The position numbers and the translations under genes are program-made. 64,000 bases of DNA. Origin: Desulfosporosinus sp. FKB. Lineage in GTDB: Bacteria > Bacillota > Desulfitobacteriia > Desulfitobacteriales > Desulfitobacteriaceae. Shown in pieces: positions 8,869-16,806 of the stretch. Every line of letters starts with the position of its first letter. Positions within the stretch are counted from its first letter, which is position 1. Under the pieces are notes generated by a model. The model was not told the origin of the DNA, made no database searches, and saw only the letters and a program-made list of their open reading frames with translations. The stretch covers positions 62,001 to 126,000 of the forward strand of contig NZ_NADJ01000026.1 in NCBI RefSeq assembly GCF_002196705.1, written 5' to 3'.

Positions 8869-9789
8869 CTACATCCTCTCAATCTCGCTTTTACCTAAAA
8901 TTCCAGTCGGTTTTGTAACCAGCAATAGGATTAAGATACCAAACGTAAAAACGTCTTTCCAAGCAGAGCCTACAAAAGGAAGCTGCGTTCCGGCCGTTTC
9001 CAAAAGGCCCAAAATAAGGCCTCCGAGCATTGCTCCTGGTATACTGCCGATCCCGCCGATAACTGCTGCAGTAAATGCCTTTAAGCCAATGATAAAACCC
9101 ATGTAAAAATGAATGCTTCCATAATAGACTCCCGCCATGACACCGGCAGCAGCAGCCAAGGCTGAACCGACAAAAAAGGTTAAGCTGATGGTCTTGGTGA
9201 CATTAATTCCCATCAGGCGGCAAGCATCCTGATCAAGGGCTATGGCGCGCATAGCTTTGCCATACATAGTGCGGTTGATAAACCAATATAAGCCAAGCAT
9301 CAGAACAGCCGTCGCAACCACCATAATTATCTGGGTATAGGTAATATTAATAGGCCCAATACTGATTCCGTCGTAGCCCAGACTGGTTGTGAAGGCTTTA
9401 TATTCCCCGCTCGTCATAACCATGACGGCGTTGAATAAAGTAAAGGATACACCTACCGCCGTAATTAAAAGAGACATGCGGGGGGCATTTTTATTTAAGA
9501 GGGGCTGGTAGGCAATTCTATGTATTACTATTCCTAGGAATCCCACAAGAACCATACTGATTACCAAAGCTACTGTGATTCCTAACCAACCGATCCCCAA
9601 AGCATTTCCGAAAATACCGAGAGCCCCAAATCCCACAAAGGCTCCTACCATATAAATATCTCCATGGGCAAAATTAAGGAGTTTTATAATGCCGTAAACC
9701 ATGGAATAACCGAGAGCGACAAGGCTATAAAAAGAACCTAAAATTAAACCATTCACAAGTTGTTGAATAATAGTATAAAAGACCGTCAT
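8869..9789 (-). CDS. livH: branched-chain amino acid ABC transporter permease LivH
   Basis: A permease of 306 residues from the ATG at 9789 (AAGGGG eight bases upstream); a GTG at 9798 with its own GAGGG site could add three residues. The N-terminal text QQLVNGLILGSFYSLVALGY and the GIIKLLNFAHGD loop are diagnostic of LivH. The C-terminal KAFTAAVIGGIGSIPGAMLG segment is the conserved coupling region. It is separated from livK by a spacer carrying a strong hairpin. Confidence 0.92.
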   Translation of the reverse strand: MTVFYTIIQQLVNGLILGSFYSLVALGYSMVYGIIKLLNFAHGDIYMVGAFVGFGALGIFGNALGIGWLGITVALVISMVLVGFLGIVIHRIAYQPLLNKNAPRMSLLITAVGVSFTLFNAVMVMTSGEYKAFTTSLGYDGISIGPINITYTQIIMVVATAVLMLGLYWFINRTMYGKAMRAIALDQDACRLMGINVTKTISLTFFVGSALAAAAGVMAGVYYGSIHFYMGFIIGLKAFTAAVIGGIGSIPGAMLGGLILGLLETAGTQLPFVGSAWKDVFTFGILILLLVTKPTGILGKSEIERM

Positions 9790-9833
9790 GGCGTGCACCC
9801 CTTCACCCTCTTTGAGCTAAAGACAAAGATTGT

Positions 9834-9871
9834 CTAAGGACGACTGGGAATAAGTGCCCGGTCGTCCTTAG
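9834..9871 (-). other. hairpin between livK and livH (mRNA processing or attenuation)
   Basis: Inverted repeat CTAAGGACGACTGGG (9834-9848) and CCCGGTCGTCCTTAG (9857-9871), 15 base pairs with one wobble, directly after the livK stop. There is no T-run after it on the minus strand, so it probably acts as a 3' stabiliser that raises the level of the binding protein over the membrane subunits, rather than as a complete terminator. Confidence 0.7.
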
Positions 9872-9895
9872 CATCAGTTAATTTTCATACTTTCT

Positions 9896-11056
9896 CTATT
9901 GCAAAACGAATTGTCCGTTCTTGATTTGCAGGACGATAAAGTTACTCTCTTGTAACGTCTTATTGGGAGCAAAGGTTACTTTGCCGGCTAAACCCTGGAA
10001 ATCCTTAGTTTCAGTCAAGGCCTTAATGATGGCCTTGCCATCAGTATTTCCAGCTCGTTTCATGGCATCTGCCAGCAAGTTAATCCCGTCATAAGCCAAC
10101 GGGGCATAAGCTCCGGGAGTCTGACCATATTTTGCTTTATAAGCATCGGCAAACTGTTTTGCCGTCGGGAGGAATTCAGCAACGGGAGGCGAGAGTACAT
10201 AGGTGCCTTCTCCGGCAGCTCCGGACATCTGGATGAGTTTGGGATCGCTGCTGCCGTCACCAACAACAATAGCTCCTTTATAACCGCCTTGACGCAATTG
10301 CTTAATTAAGAGGGCACCATCTGCATAATAAGCGGTCCAAAATACCAAATCCGTATTTTTAGATTTTAAACTTGTTACTAAGGAAGAAAAATCCTGTTCT
10401 CCTTTAGTTGTTACGTCATGGGAAACGACTGTATTTCCTGCGGCTTTCCAAGCAGCTTCGGTTTGCTTTGCCAAATCAGAGGAATAAGCATCCCCTTGTT
10501 CAACAATGGCAACATTTTTGGCTTCCAACTTTTTAAAGAGTTCAACCGCTTTTTGAGTCTGGTGTACAGCCGTACCATTAATCTGGAAGGTATTTCCGGG
10601 ATTTTGATCTGTAATTTTTGATGAGTTGGCAGCTTCAACGATATAAGGAATATTTTTCTCGTTGTAAATCGTTAAGGTTGGAACAACTGCACCGGAGCAA
10701 TATCCTCCGACAATGGCTACCACCCCTTCAGAAACTAACTTATTGGCAGCTGCCGTTGCTTGCTGTGGATCACAGGCATCATCACCTGTAACGGTTCCTA
10801 ATTTTTTACCATTAATCCCGCCTTTGGCATTCACCTCATCGACAGCCATTTTGATGGCATTTTCCATATCTTTGCCGTAGGTGGCCTCAGAACCGGTCAT
10901 GGGTAATGGTACGCCGATCTTAATATCACCGCTGCTTGCCGCTGACTGATCGGATGAACCCGATGACGTTGCGCTGGATTGAGTACCGCAGCCTGTAACA
11001 ATTACCGTAAAGGATAGAAGTGTCACCGCAAGTACACTAAGAAACTTTTTGGACAT
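9896..11056 (-). CDS. livK: LIV-type ABC transporter substrate-binding lipoprotein
   Basis: A periplasmic-binding-fold protein of 386 residues anchored to the outer face of the membrane. The signal peptide ends in the lipobox VTGC with the lipid-modified Cys at 23, followed by a Ser-rich linker. The segments IKIGVPLPMTGSEATYGKDM and GGINGKKLGTVTGDDACDP are standard for type I LIV-binding proteins. The first gene of the operon, it has a good AGGAGGGG site. Specificity is unknown; the downstream glycyl radical genes suggest a hydroxyproline-like or other amino-acid-like ligand rather than leucine. Confidence 0.9.
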   Translation of the reverse strand: MSKKFLSVLAVTLLSFTVIVTGCGTQSSATSSGSSDQSAASSGDIKIGVPLPMTGSEATYGKDMENAIKMAVDEVNAKGGINGKKLGTVTGDDACDPQQATAAANKLVSEGVVAIVGGYCSGAVVPTLTIYNEKNIPYIVEAANSSKITDQNPGNTFQINGTAVHQTQKAVELFKKLEAKNVAIVEQGDAYSSDLAKQTEAAWKAAGNTVVSHDVTTKGEQDFSSLVTSLKSKNTDLVFWTAYYADGALLIKQLRQGGYKGAIVVGDGSSDPKLIQMSGAAGEGTYVLSPPVAEFLPTAKQFADAYKAKYGQTPGAYAPLAYDGINLLADAMKRAGNTDGKAIIKALTETKDFQGLAGKVTFAPNKTLQESNFIVLQIKNGQFVLQ

Positions 11057-11128
11057 TTCAAATTTCCCCTCCTCATTTATGTAGGTTATATTCCGTGGTA
11101 ATTATGTGCTAAACATCACCTCCTATTT

Positions 11129-11194
11129 CCGGATCTAAACTTCATGCCTCGTAAGACTCGTAAGAGCCGGAATTCACCAAATATTCAGATCCGG
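11129..11194 (-). other. inverted repeat in livK leader
   Basis: Perfect 8-nt arms CCGGATCT/AGATCCGG (11129-11136 and 11187-11194) would enclose a 50-nt loop containing the tandem TCTTACGAG repeat and lie just upstream of an AGGAGG sequence. The position would suit control of access to the ribosome, but this is inference. Confidence 0.5.
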
Positions 11195-11552
11195 TTACAT
11201 GCAGAAAAACCGCGATCAAAATAACCTCAGCTTCGCTATAGTTAACAAGCCGAATCAGCCAAAGTAAAGAAATCATAAATAAGGTAAGGTACCACTAAAA
11301 AGCAGCACCAAAAAGCAGAGGCAATAGCTAAGCAAGTTAAAAAAGCAACAAGGTGTCAAATCTTGGCTAAGTGCTTAACAACATCAACCCGTAACGGAAC
11401 TTACACAAAGAAATTAGGCATAACAGGTTATATAGTAAAATTATGGCAATTCTATATAATTTAATACTCCGCCTTGTTTTCGGTAAACAACATTGTTCCC
11501 TCAAAAACTGTCAAATTTACAAATACATTTCTCTTAAAACATATTTAATATG

Positions 11553-11581
11553 ATGATATAGTGCAATACTAGCTCTGTCAA
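11553..11581 (-). promoter_or_regulatory. predicted sigma-A promoter for livK operon
   Basis: Minus-strand TTGACA (11576-11581), 17-nt spacer, TATCAT (11553-11558): six of six at -35 and five of six at -10. The expected start of transcription is near 11546, about 490 nt before the livK ATG. Confidence 0.7.
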
Positions 11582-11654
11582 TAATTTATTACCTAATATA
11601 CATTATACTTTATATGTGTTATATAGAAGGAAGGAAATCCTTAGGAAAGTCTAC

Positions 11655-12461
11655 TTAAATTGCTAAATTCCTTCGTCGGAATACGAACCCTGAAAGAAGC
11701 AGACAAATTCCCGAAATACAGCTTAAGATAAGGCATTCTTTTGTCGGCAGCAATTTTCCCCGAAGAACTTCTTGAGGACGAAACAGACCAAAAGGCGTTA
11801 CGTTTTGCAAGCGGGAAAATCGTTCACTGAGAGATGACATGACGTCGAGCCCGTAAAAAATGACGGTTAATGCGCTTACCAAAGGAACAGATACTTCTTC
11901 TGAGTTTAGGGACACTCCAAAGAGCATACTGTAGCCACTGACCACCGTACTCAAGCAAAAGCCTAAGATTCCCATTCTGAAGAATTGCCACCTGTCAATG
12001 GTTACCTTAAAAAAGGCTGTTGCAGAATATATTCCTCCTACCGTGGCGCCGGTTAACAACATTAATTCCGTTAAAAGCACTCCAATTTGAGTATTGATAA
12101 TTTCCGAGCGGGACACTGGTGATGATAAAGGATAGGCCATAAAACCTTGTTCAAGCATATGCGCAGCCAGGGCATTTGATGCGCTTATTCCGTAAACGGA
12201 AATAAGCAGCGTCCAGAACCTTCCTAATAATTGCGCCGAGATATAGGATTCATAAGATATATCTGTCTCTTCCGCGGAAACGCCAAACGCTCGTTTAACC
12301 GATGTCGGAAAACTGTTGGGAAGATCTTCGATCACAGGTGATTCAATAAGAATCGGGTAAACCCAGGTTATCAGCCACTCATATAGCATCAGACTCAGGG
12401 AATAACCTATGACCTTTTTACCCTCATATTTAAGCATTGACCAATACAGTGCATCGTTCAT
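11655..12461 (-). CDS. ABC-2-like exporter permease (paralogue of 13556-14356)
   Basis: A membrane protein of 268 residues with about six hydrophobic segments, last gene of the cyclase operon. It is an evident paralogue of the other permease: MNDALYWSMLKYEGKK aligns with LNRALFRAMFKRQGKK at the N-terminus, MAYPLSSPVSR with MAYLLSSPAGR in the middle, LFRPQEVL with WFRPQEVL later, and both end in a basic FxRRxxL-type tail. The start is set at the ATG 12461, eight bases after the GAGG that overlaps the methyltransferase stop, and supported by that alignment. It would form a heterodimeric channel with its paralogue, driven by the ATPase at 14325-15278. Substrate unknown. Confidence 0.78.
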   Translation of the reverse strand: MNDALYWSMLKYEGKKVIGYSLSLMLYEWLITWVYPILIESPVIEDLPNSFPTSVKRAFGVSAEETDISYESYISAQLLGRFWTLLISVYGISASNALAAHMLEQGFMAYPLSSPVSRSEIINTQIGVLLTELMLLTGATVGGIYSATAFFKVTIDRWQFFRMGILGFCLSTVVSGYSMLFGVSLNSEEVSVPLVSALTVIFYGLDVMSSLSERFSRLQNVTPFGLFRPQEVLRGKLLPTKECLILSCISGICLLLSGFVFRRRNLAI

Positions 12462-12466
12462 CATCG

Positions 12467-13510
12467 TCACCTCGGCGTTTCTAGACACTCATCCGTTTTT
12501 CTGGCAAAGAAATAGTGGGACGTTCCCAAAGGCATGACCGCAATATCAACATCGCCGTATCCGGTTTGGAGCAATAAAGATCTAATTTCCTCTGTGGTGG
12601 GAAGTCCCTCGAAGCCCTGATGGCAGGCCAGAAAGAAGCTCATAAGATTTTGGGGAAGATGAGTCCGAAAGACTCGAACGGGAGAGCCCTTGCGTACTGC
12701 TGTTAATATCCCTACTTGGCCGCCCGGCTTTAAAAATTCTCTAATGCTTCCCAGAAGTTGAATTCGTTGTTCCTGGGTGAAGAAGTGGATACTATTGTTA
12801 AGCAGACAAAGATCGAAGTTGCCTAATTCCAGGAGAGACTCTTTCTGCTGGTCAACTAACGAGAAAATATCCTTACACAGAATTCGAATTCTTCCGTCAG
12901 ATTCTTTAACTTTTTCCTGCGCTCTTTCAGCAACGGCGGGATTCATTTCAATACCTACTCCGCATAGATCTGAAAATTCGCTGCTTAAAATCTTTAAATA
13001 GCGTCCTTCCCCACAGCCCAGATCCAAAACACTCTTCCATTGTTCTTTTTGGCACTTACTGCGCAAGTAGGGCCAGACGAATGGTTCAGAGACGATGGAC
13101 GCTTTGGCAATCAGTTCTTCCATTTCGTTCTCTAACGTTAATTTTGCACGTTGTTTGGTAATCAGACGAGGAAGTTCTGCAAAGCCTAAGGTCCAATGCT
13201 CTATGAGTTCCTTATATAAGGCCTCTAAGCCAAGGTTTCTATATTTATTAATAGCTTTCGCTAATTTCGTCGATTGAAAAAGATCGTTCTTCTTGGTTAG
13301 CAGTTCCATATAGTGAGCTTGTTCTAACCAATGATCTAACAAGATTTCGTCCCACTCCGGATGCATGATCATAAGTTCTTCTAAACTTCTTGCTGTTTCC
13401 ATCTCCGCCCAGAGATTCAGCTCTAAGCCGGTTTGAACCACCCACAAAAAACCAAGGTATTCCATCATACTGGTAGTTTTCGCAAGCAATGACAACATAC
13501 TTACGTCCAA
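12467..13510 (-). CDS. class I SAM-dependent methyltransferase with N-terminal helical domain
   Basis: A protein of 347 residues. The N-terminal part (about 1-120) is helical and resembles the dimerisation domain of small-molecule O-methyltransferases; the SAM site is the VLDLGCGEG loop at about 161-169, followed by an acidic GVGIEMN strand and an FDLCLLNNSIHFF motif IV region. Likely role: tailoring of the product of the neighbouring cyclase, or of a lipid, in the cytoplasm. The start is taken as the TTG at 13510, eight bases after AGAGGAG; a longer frame to 13537 runs through that site and an ATG follows at 13498. The stop codon lies inside the ribosome binding site of the next permease. 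Confidence 0.8.
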   Translation of the reverse strand: MDVSMLSLLAKTTSMMEYLGFLWVVQTGLELNLWAEMETARSLEELMIMHPEWDEILLDHWLEQAHYMELLTKKNDLFQSTKLAKAINKYRNLGLEALYKELIEHWTLGFAELPRLITKQRAKLTLENEMEELIAKASIVSEPFVWPYLRSKCQKEQWKSVLDLGCGEGRYLKILSSEFSDLCGVGIEMNPAVAERAQEKVKESDGRIRILCKDIFSLVDQQKESLLELGNFDLCLLNNSIHFFTQEQRIQLLGSIREFLKPGGQVGILTAVRKGSPVRVFRTHLPQNLMSFFLACHQGFEGLPTTEEIRSLLLQTGYGDVDIAVMPLGTSHYFFARKTDECLETPR

Positions 13511-13555
13511 GCGTCTCACTCCTCTATACTTTTCCAAGCAGATCGTTTCTTCGTT

Positions 13556-14356
13556 CTAAACGCAGAGGTCTTTCCTCTCAAAAACATAACAGGCAAGGGT
13601 CAAAAAGGCTGCTGAAAGGGTCATTAATGACACGATTTGCCAAGCCGGCGTGTCTCCTTCCAGTACTTCTTGAGGACGAAACCAACCAAAAATCGTAAGA
13701 TGTTTAACCCAGGAAAAGCGATCGTCAAGACTCGAAAAAATATCGAAAGCATACCCGGTAAACGTTAAGCAGGCAGCGCTCAGAATAACGTATTCTTCAT
13801 TATTAAAAAGGGTTGAAAAAAATAAACTATAGGAGCCTACGGTGAGAAACAGCGCAATGGCCAGGACTCCCAGTCTGAGATAAGCTTTTTTTGCCAACGA
13901 TAAGGCAAATAGTTTTGCCTCTGCCCATATCCCCAGCTCCGTCAGAAGCACCATAAGAACCAATCCACTGATGAGTACCGCAGCCTGGGTTGAAAAAACC
14001 TGCAAACGTCCTGCAGGAGAGGACAGCAAATAAGCCATTCCACCCTCGGAAACGTAGTGGGCTATTAATTCGTTAGCCGTACTTATGGTGTAAATCCCCA
14101 TAACCAGGACCCAAACCTGCCCGAAGCATTGACTGGCGGCAAAAGACTCGAAACGGCTGAGAGCATAATCTGAAGTCAACCTAAAAACTCGCGCCAATTT
14201 CGGCAAGTTCTGAGATAGTTTAGCCATACTACTCGACTGAGACAAGGTCGGAAAAACCCCAATCAACAAAAGATTATAAAGGGACAGACCCAAAGCATAG
14301 CTGCAGGTTTTTTTACCTTGTCTTTTAAACATGGCTCGAAATAATGCTCTGTTCAA
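13556..14356 (-). CDS. ABC-2-like exporter permease
   Basis: A membrane protein of 266 residues with about six hydrophobic stretches, partner of the ATPase encoded just upstream, whose end it overlaps by about 30 nt. I place the start at the TTG 14356, directly after a G-rich GGGGGGAGGAGG ribosome binding sequence, because from there LNRALFRAMFKRQGKK aligns without gaps to the start of its paralogue; frames from 14374 or 14332 are alternatives. The charged loop and the RPQEVL segment near the C-terminus are shared with the paralogue. Transport direction (export) is inferred from the ATPase type. Confidence 0.78.
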   Translation of the reverse strand: MNRALFRAMFKRQGKKTCSYALGLSLYNLLLIGVFPTLSQSSSMAKLSQNLPKLARVFRLTSDYALSRFESFAASQCFGQVWVLVMGIYTISTANELIAHYVSEGGMAYLLSSPAGRLQVFSTQAAVLISGLVLMVLLTELGIWAEAKLFALSLAKKAYLRLGVLAIALFLTVGSYSLFFSTLFNNEEYVILSAACLTFTGYAFDIFSSLDDRFSWVKHLTIFGWFRPQEVLEGDTPAWQIVSLMTLSAAFLTLACYVFERKDLCV

Positions 14357-15278
14357 CCTCCTCCCCCCTTTCATAGAACTGCATAAATGCTTCTTCTAAT
14401 TCCGTCATCCTCTGCAAAAAATCCTTAACCTGAACTTGAGCTAAAACCTTTAAAAGCGGATTTATATCACCCTGAATTTCAACAGAAACTTGATTATCAC
14501 CGATTCGGTCAGCTTTTAAACCGCTCTCACAGATAAGTTGAGCCTGTTCAGGGGTTTCAAGCGTAATTTCAAAAGTCCGGCGTTGTTCCTGCCGCAGTTT
14601 TTGAATTCCTTCGACAGCAGCCAACTCTCCTGCCCGAATGATCCCAACCCGGTCACATGTCCGTTCTATCTCCGGAAACATATGTGAAGAAATTAAGATG
14701 GTTTTTCCACGGTCCTTTTCCTCTAAAACTAAATCAATAAATACTTTTTGCATCAGGGGATCGAGACCGGAGGTAGGTTCATCCAAAATTAAAACCTCAG
14801 CATCCAACATCATCGTGTTAATAATCCCTAATTTTTGTTTCATCCCTTTGGACATTTTTTTGATAGGCTGTTTTAAGTTAAGATCCAAGCGCTCAGCTAA
14901 AGCATCGCGCCGCCTTGAAAAAACGGGACGGTTTCCATGCATTCCCGCCATTAAATTTAAAAACTCAAGACCGGACATTTCTTTGAGAAAATTCATTTCT
15001 CCGGGAAGATATCCCACGAAAGCTTTAACCTCCTTGGCCTCTTCCCAACAATCCAGGCCCTTGATCCGAGCAAATCCAACATCCGGTTTAAGAAAGCCCA
15101 TCAAATGGCGGATCACTGTGGTCTTCCCCGCACCATTGGGCCCTAACAAACCAAATACTTCCCCCTGTTGAACATGAAAGGTGACATCTTTAAGCCCTGC
15201 AATATGATTTGAGATTGCCTTTCTATTCTTTGGCCGAACTTTCGTATAAACTTTCGACAATCCTTTAACCTGAATCAT
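14325..15278 (-). CDS. ABC exporter ATP-binding protein (drug/lipid export type)
   Basis: An ATPase of 317 residues. Walker A GPNGAGKTT is at 46-54, the signature appears as MSKGMKQKLG at about 142-151 (SKGMK in place of LSGGQ, usual for bacitracin/CcmA-type exporters), and Walker B LILDEPTSGLDP at about 163-174. The C-terminal 80 residues form the accessory domain found in this exporter class (ERGEEVEQ tail). It begins three bases after the UbiB-like gene and overlaps the permease, so the operon is tightly coupled. Confidence 0.9.
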   Translation of the reverse strand: MIQVKGLSKVYTKVRPKNRKAISNHIAGLKDVTFHVQQGEVFGLLGPNGAGKTTVIRHLMGFLKPDVGFARIKGLDCWEEAKEVKAFVGYLPGEMNFLKEMSGLEFLNLMAGMHGNRPVFSRRRDALAERLDLNLKQPIKKMSKGMKQKLGIINTMMLDAEVLILDEPTSGLDPLMQKVFIDLVLEEKDRGKTILISSHMFPEIERTCDRVGIIRAGELAAVEGIQKLRQEQRRTFEITLETPEQAQLICESGLKADRIGDNQVSVEIQGDINPLLKVLAQVQVKDFLQRMTELEEAFMQFYERGEEVEQSIISSHV

Positions 15279-15281
15279 GGT

Positions 15282-16610
15282 TTAACACCTTCTTAGACCT
15301 AAATACTTTTTGAACCAATCTTTAAGGCTCCACTGCTCCCGAAGCCAAAAACGTCGTAATGGTTTAATTAATTCCGCTAAACTCATGGAAGGATCGAGTT
15401 CATGAATGACTCCTTCAAGGGTTAACAGCGATTTACCCAAGAGGATAAACTCAGGAGGAAATTCAAGCTCATATTGAAAAGCCAAGTTCATACAGTCGTT
15501 AATGGCCTGCCGCAAATCCACTTGGCCAAAGGGAACGTCCAAATGTCTTCGCTGTATTTCCGCAAGGTCCTGACATAAGCTTGCAAAGTCCACCCTTTTA
15601 GAAGAAACTGCCAAACGCATTAAAGACCCGGCCATGGCCTTAGAATTACGCCGTCTTAAGGCCAGGATTACATTCAATAATTGTCGTTTTAAACGCGGAT
15701 TCAAAACTCCTACAATTCCAAAATCGATAAATCCGATTCTTCCTCCGGATAAAACGATAATGTTTCCGGGATGGGGGTCCCCATGAAAAAAACCGTCTCT
15801 TAAAATTTGCAGGAGTAATGCCCGACCTAAAAGCTCAGCGATTGTTCTGCCATCATAAAGAGTTAAGATTTTTTGCCGCTCATTAAGTTTTATTCCCTCG
15901 AGATAGGACATAGTCAGAACCTTTTTGGTTGTATGAGTCCAAAAGATTTGCGGAAAAATTACTTGCGGATCTTTGCTGAATCCTTGAGCCATCCTCTCAG
16001 CGTTTTTGCCCTCCGCTAAATAATCCTGTTCTTCTTGCAGCCATCTCGAAAATTCCGCAAGCATTCCTCGGAGGAAATAGCGTTTTAAGTTTGGAAAGCG
16101 GTACTCCACGACAGGAATGATTTCTCTCAGAATTTCCAAATCCGTTTCAATGACTCCCGTATCGGGACGCTGGACTTTAACGGCAACCAGTTCACCGGAT
16201 TTCAGACGGCCGACATGGACTTGGCCAATCGAGGCCGATGCCAGGGGAGAAGGGGTAATGTCCTGAAAAAGTTCTTGGATTGGAGCTCCTAACTCCTGCT
16301 CAATGGTCCGGCTTATAAGAGCAAAGGGAACCTGAGAAACCCTGTCTTGAAGCTGCTCCAACTCATGAACAATGGGTATGGGGATAATATCCGGACGTGT
16401 GCTCGCGAACTGACCGAGTTTTATAAACGTTGGACCTAGCTCGCTCAAAACTCGACGAATCCGCTGGCCGAGATGGGCCATGACAACTTCATTTTTTCCC
16501 TGATTTTTTAGTCCCCTGCTTTCGAAGAGAATAAAGCCAAATCCATGGCGAATCAGCACGGAAACAATCTCTTGATATCGGCCAAAATGCTGAAAAATCA
16601 TTTCAAGCAC
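15282..16610 (-). CDS. UbiB/ADCK (ABC1) family atypical kinase
   Basis: A protein of 442 residues of the UbiB family, atypical protein-kinase-fold ATPases tied to isoprenoid lipid (ubiquinone, menaquinone) metabolism and stability. Visible hallmarks: the KLGQ motif at 64-67, the Ala-rich ASASIGQ loop at about 124-130 replacing the usual Gly loop, the Lys of VAVKVQ at 145, the catalytic FFHGDPHPGN segment near 272-281 and FIDFGI near 292. The start GTG at 16610 has AAGGAG ten bases upstream; an ATG lies at 16601. A UbiB member beside a terpene-cyclase-like gene supports an isoprenoid substrate for the operon. Unlike many homologues, no clear C-terminal transmembrane pair is present. Confidence 0.87.
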   Translation of the reverse strand: MLEMIFQHFGRYQEIVSVLIRHGFGFILFESRGLKNQGKNEVVMAHLGQRIRRVLSELGPTFIKLGQFASTRPDIIPIPIVHELEQLQDRVSQVPFALISRTIEQELGAPIQELFQDITPSPLASASIGQVHVGRLKSGELVAVKVQRPDTGVIETDLEILREIIPVVEYRFPNLKRYFLRGMLAEFSRWLQEEQDYLAEGKNAERMAQGFSKDPQVIFPQIFWTHTTKKVLTMSYLEGIKLNERQKILTLYDGRTIAELLGRALLLQILRDGFFHGDPHPGNIIVLSGGRIGFIDFGIVGVLNPRLKRQLLNVILALRRRNSKAMAGSLMRLAVSSKRVDFASLCQDLAEIQRRHLDVPFGQVDLRQAINDCMNLAFQYELEFPPEFILLGKSLLTLEGVIHELDPSMSLAELIKPLRRFWLREQWSLKDWFKKYLGLRRC

Positions 16611-16806
16611 GGGAAAAGCGCTCCTTTTTAACCTTCCTCAACGTCATAATCTATAATATTCCAAGATACCCAATTATGACTCTTTTTCTAGCCTGCACTA
16701 GGTATCATAGTTCTCACAATCATTTCAAGGAAACAAACAAACTATCCAGACCAAGATCTTCATTGCTAAGAATCCAGTCAGGATAGTATTGTTTTTGATC
16801 TTTAAC

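Larger units (their letters stand above)
11057..11654. other. 598-nt gene-free region: long livK leader
   Basis: No gene. On the minus strand it carries a strong promoter at 11553-11581 and then about 490 nt of leader before livK. Within the leader I see a hairpin 11428-11435/11452-11459 (TTATATAG/CTATATAA), a wide inverted repeat 11129-11136/11187-11194 (CCGGATCT/AGATCCGG), and the direct repeat TCTTACGAG twice in tandem at about 11148-11165. A second AGGAGGTG sits near 11117-11124, 60 nt before the livK start and not followed by a real reading frame. No known riboswitch class was recognised. Confidence 0.6.

Noticed and set aside
11270-11300. TGGTACC text in the livK leader suggesting a T-box
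   Set aside because: The surrounding bases do not match the T-box sequence (GGGTGGnACCGCG) and no matching antiterminator/terminator pair was found.
13510-13537. Longer methyltransferase start at 13537
   Set aside because: The added residues run through the AGAGGAG ribosome binding site that serves the TTG at 13510.
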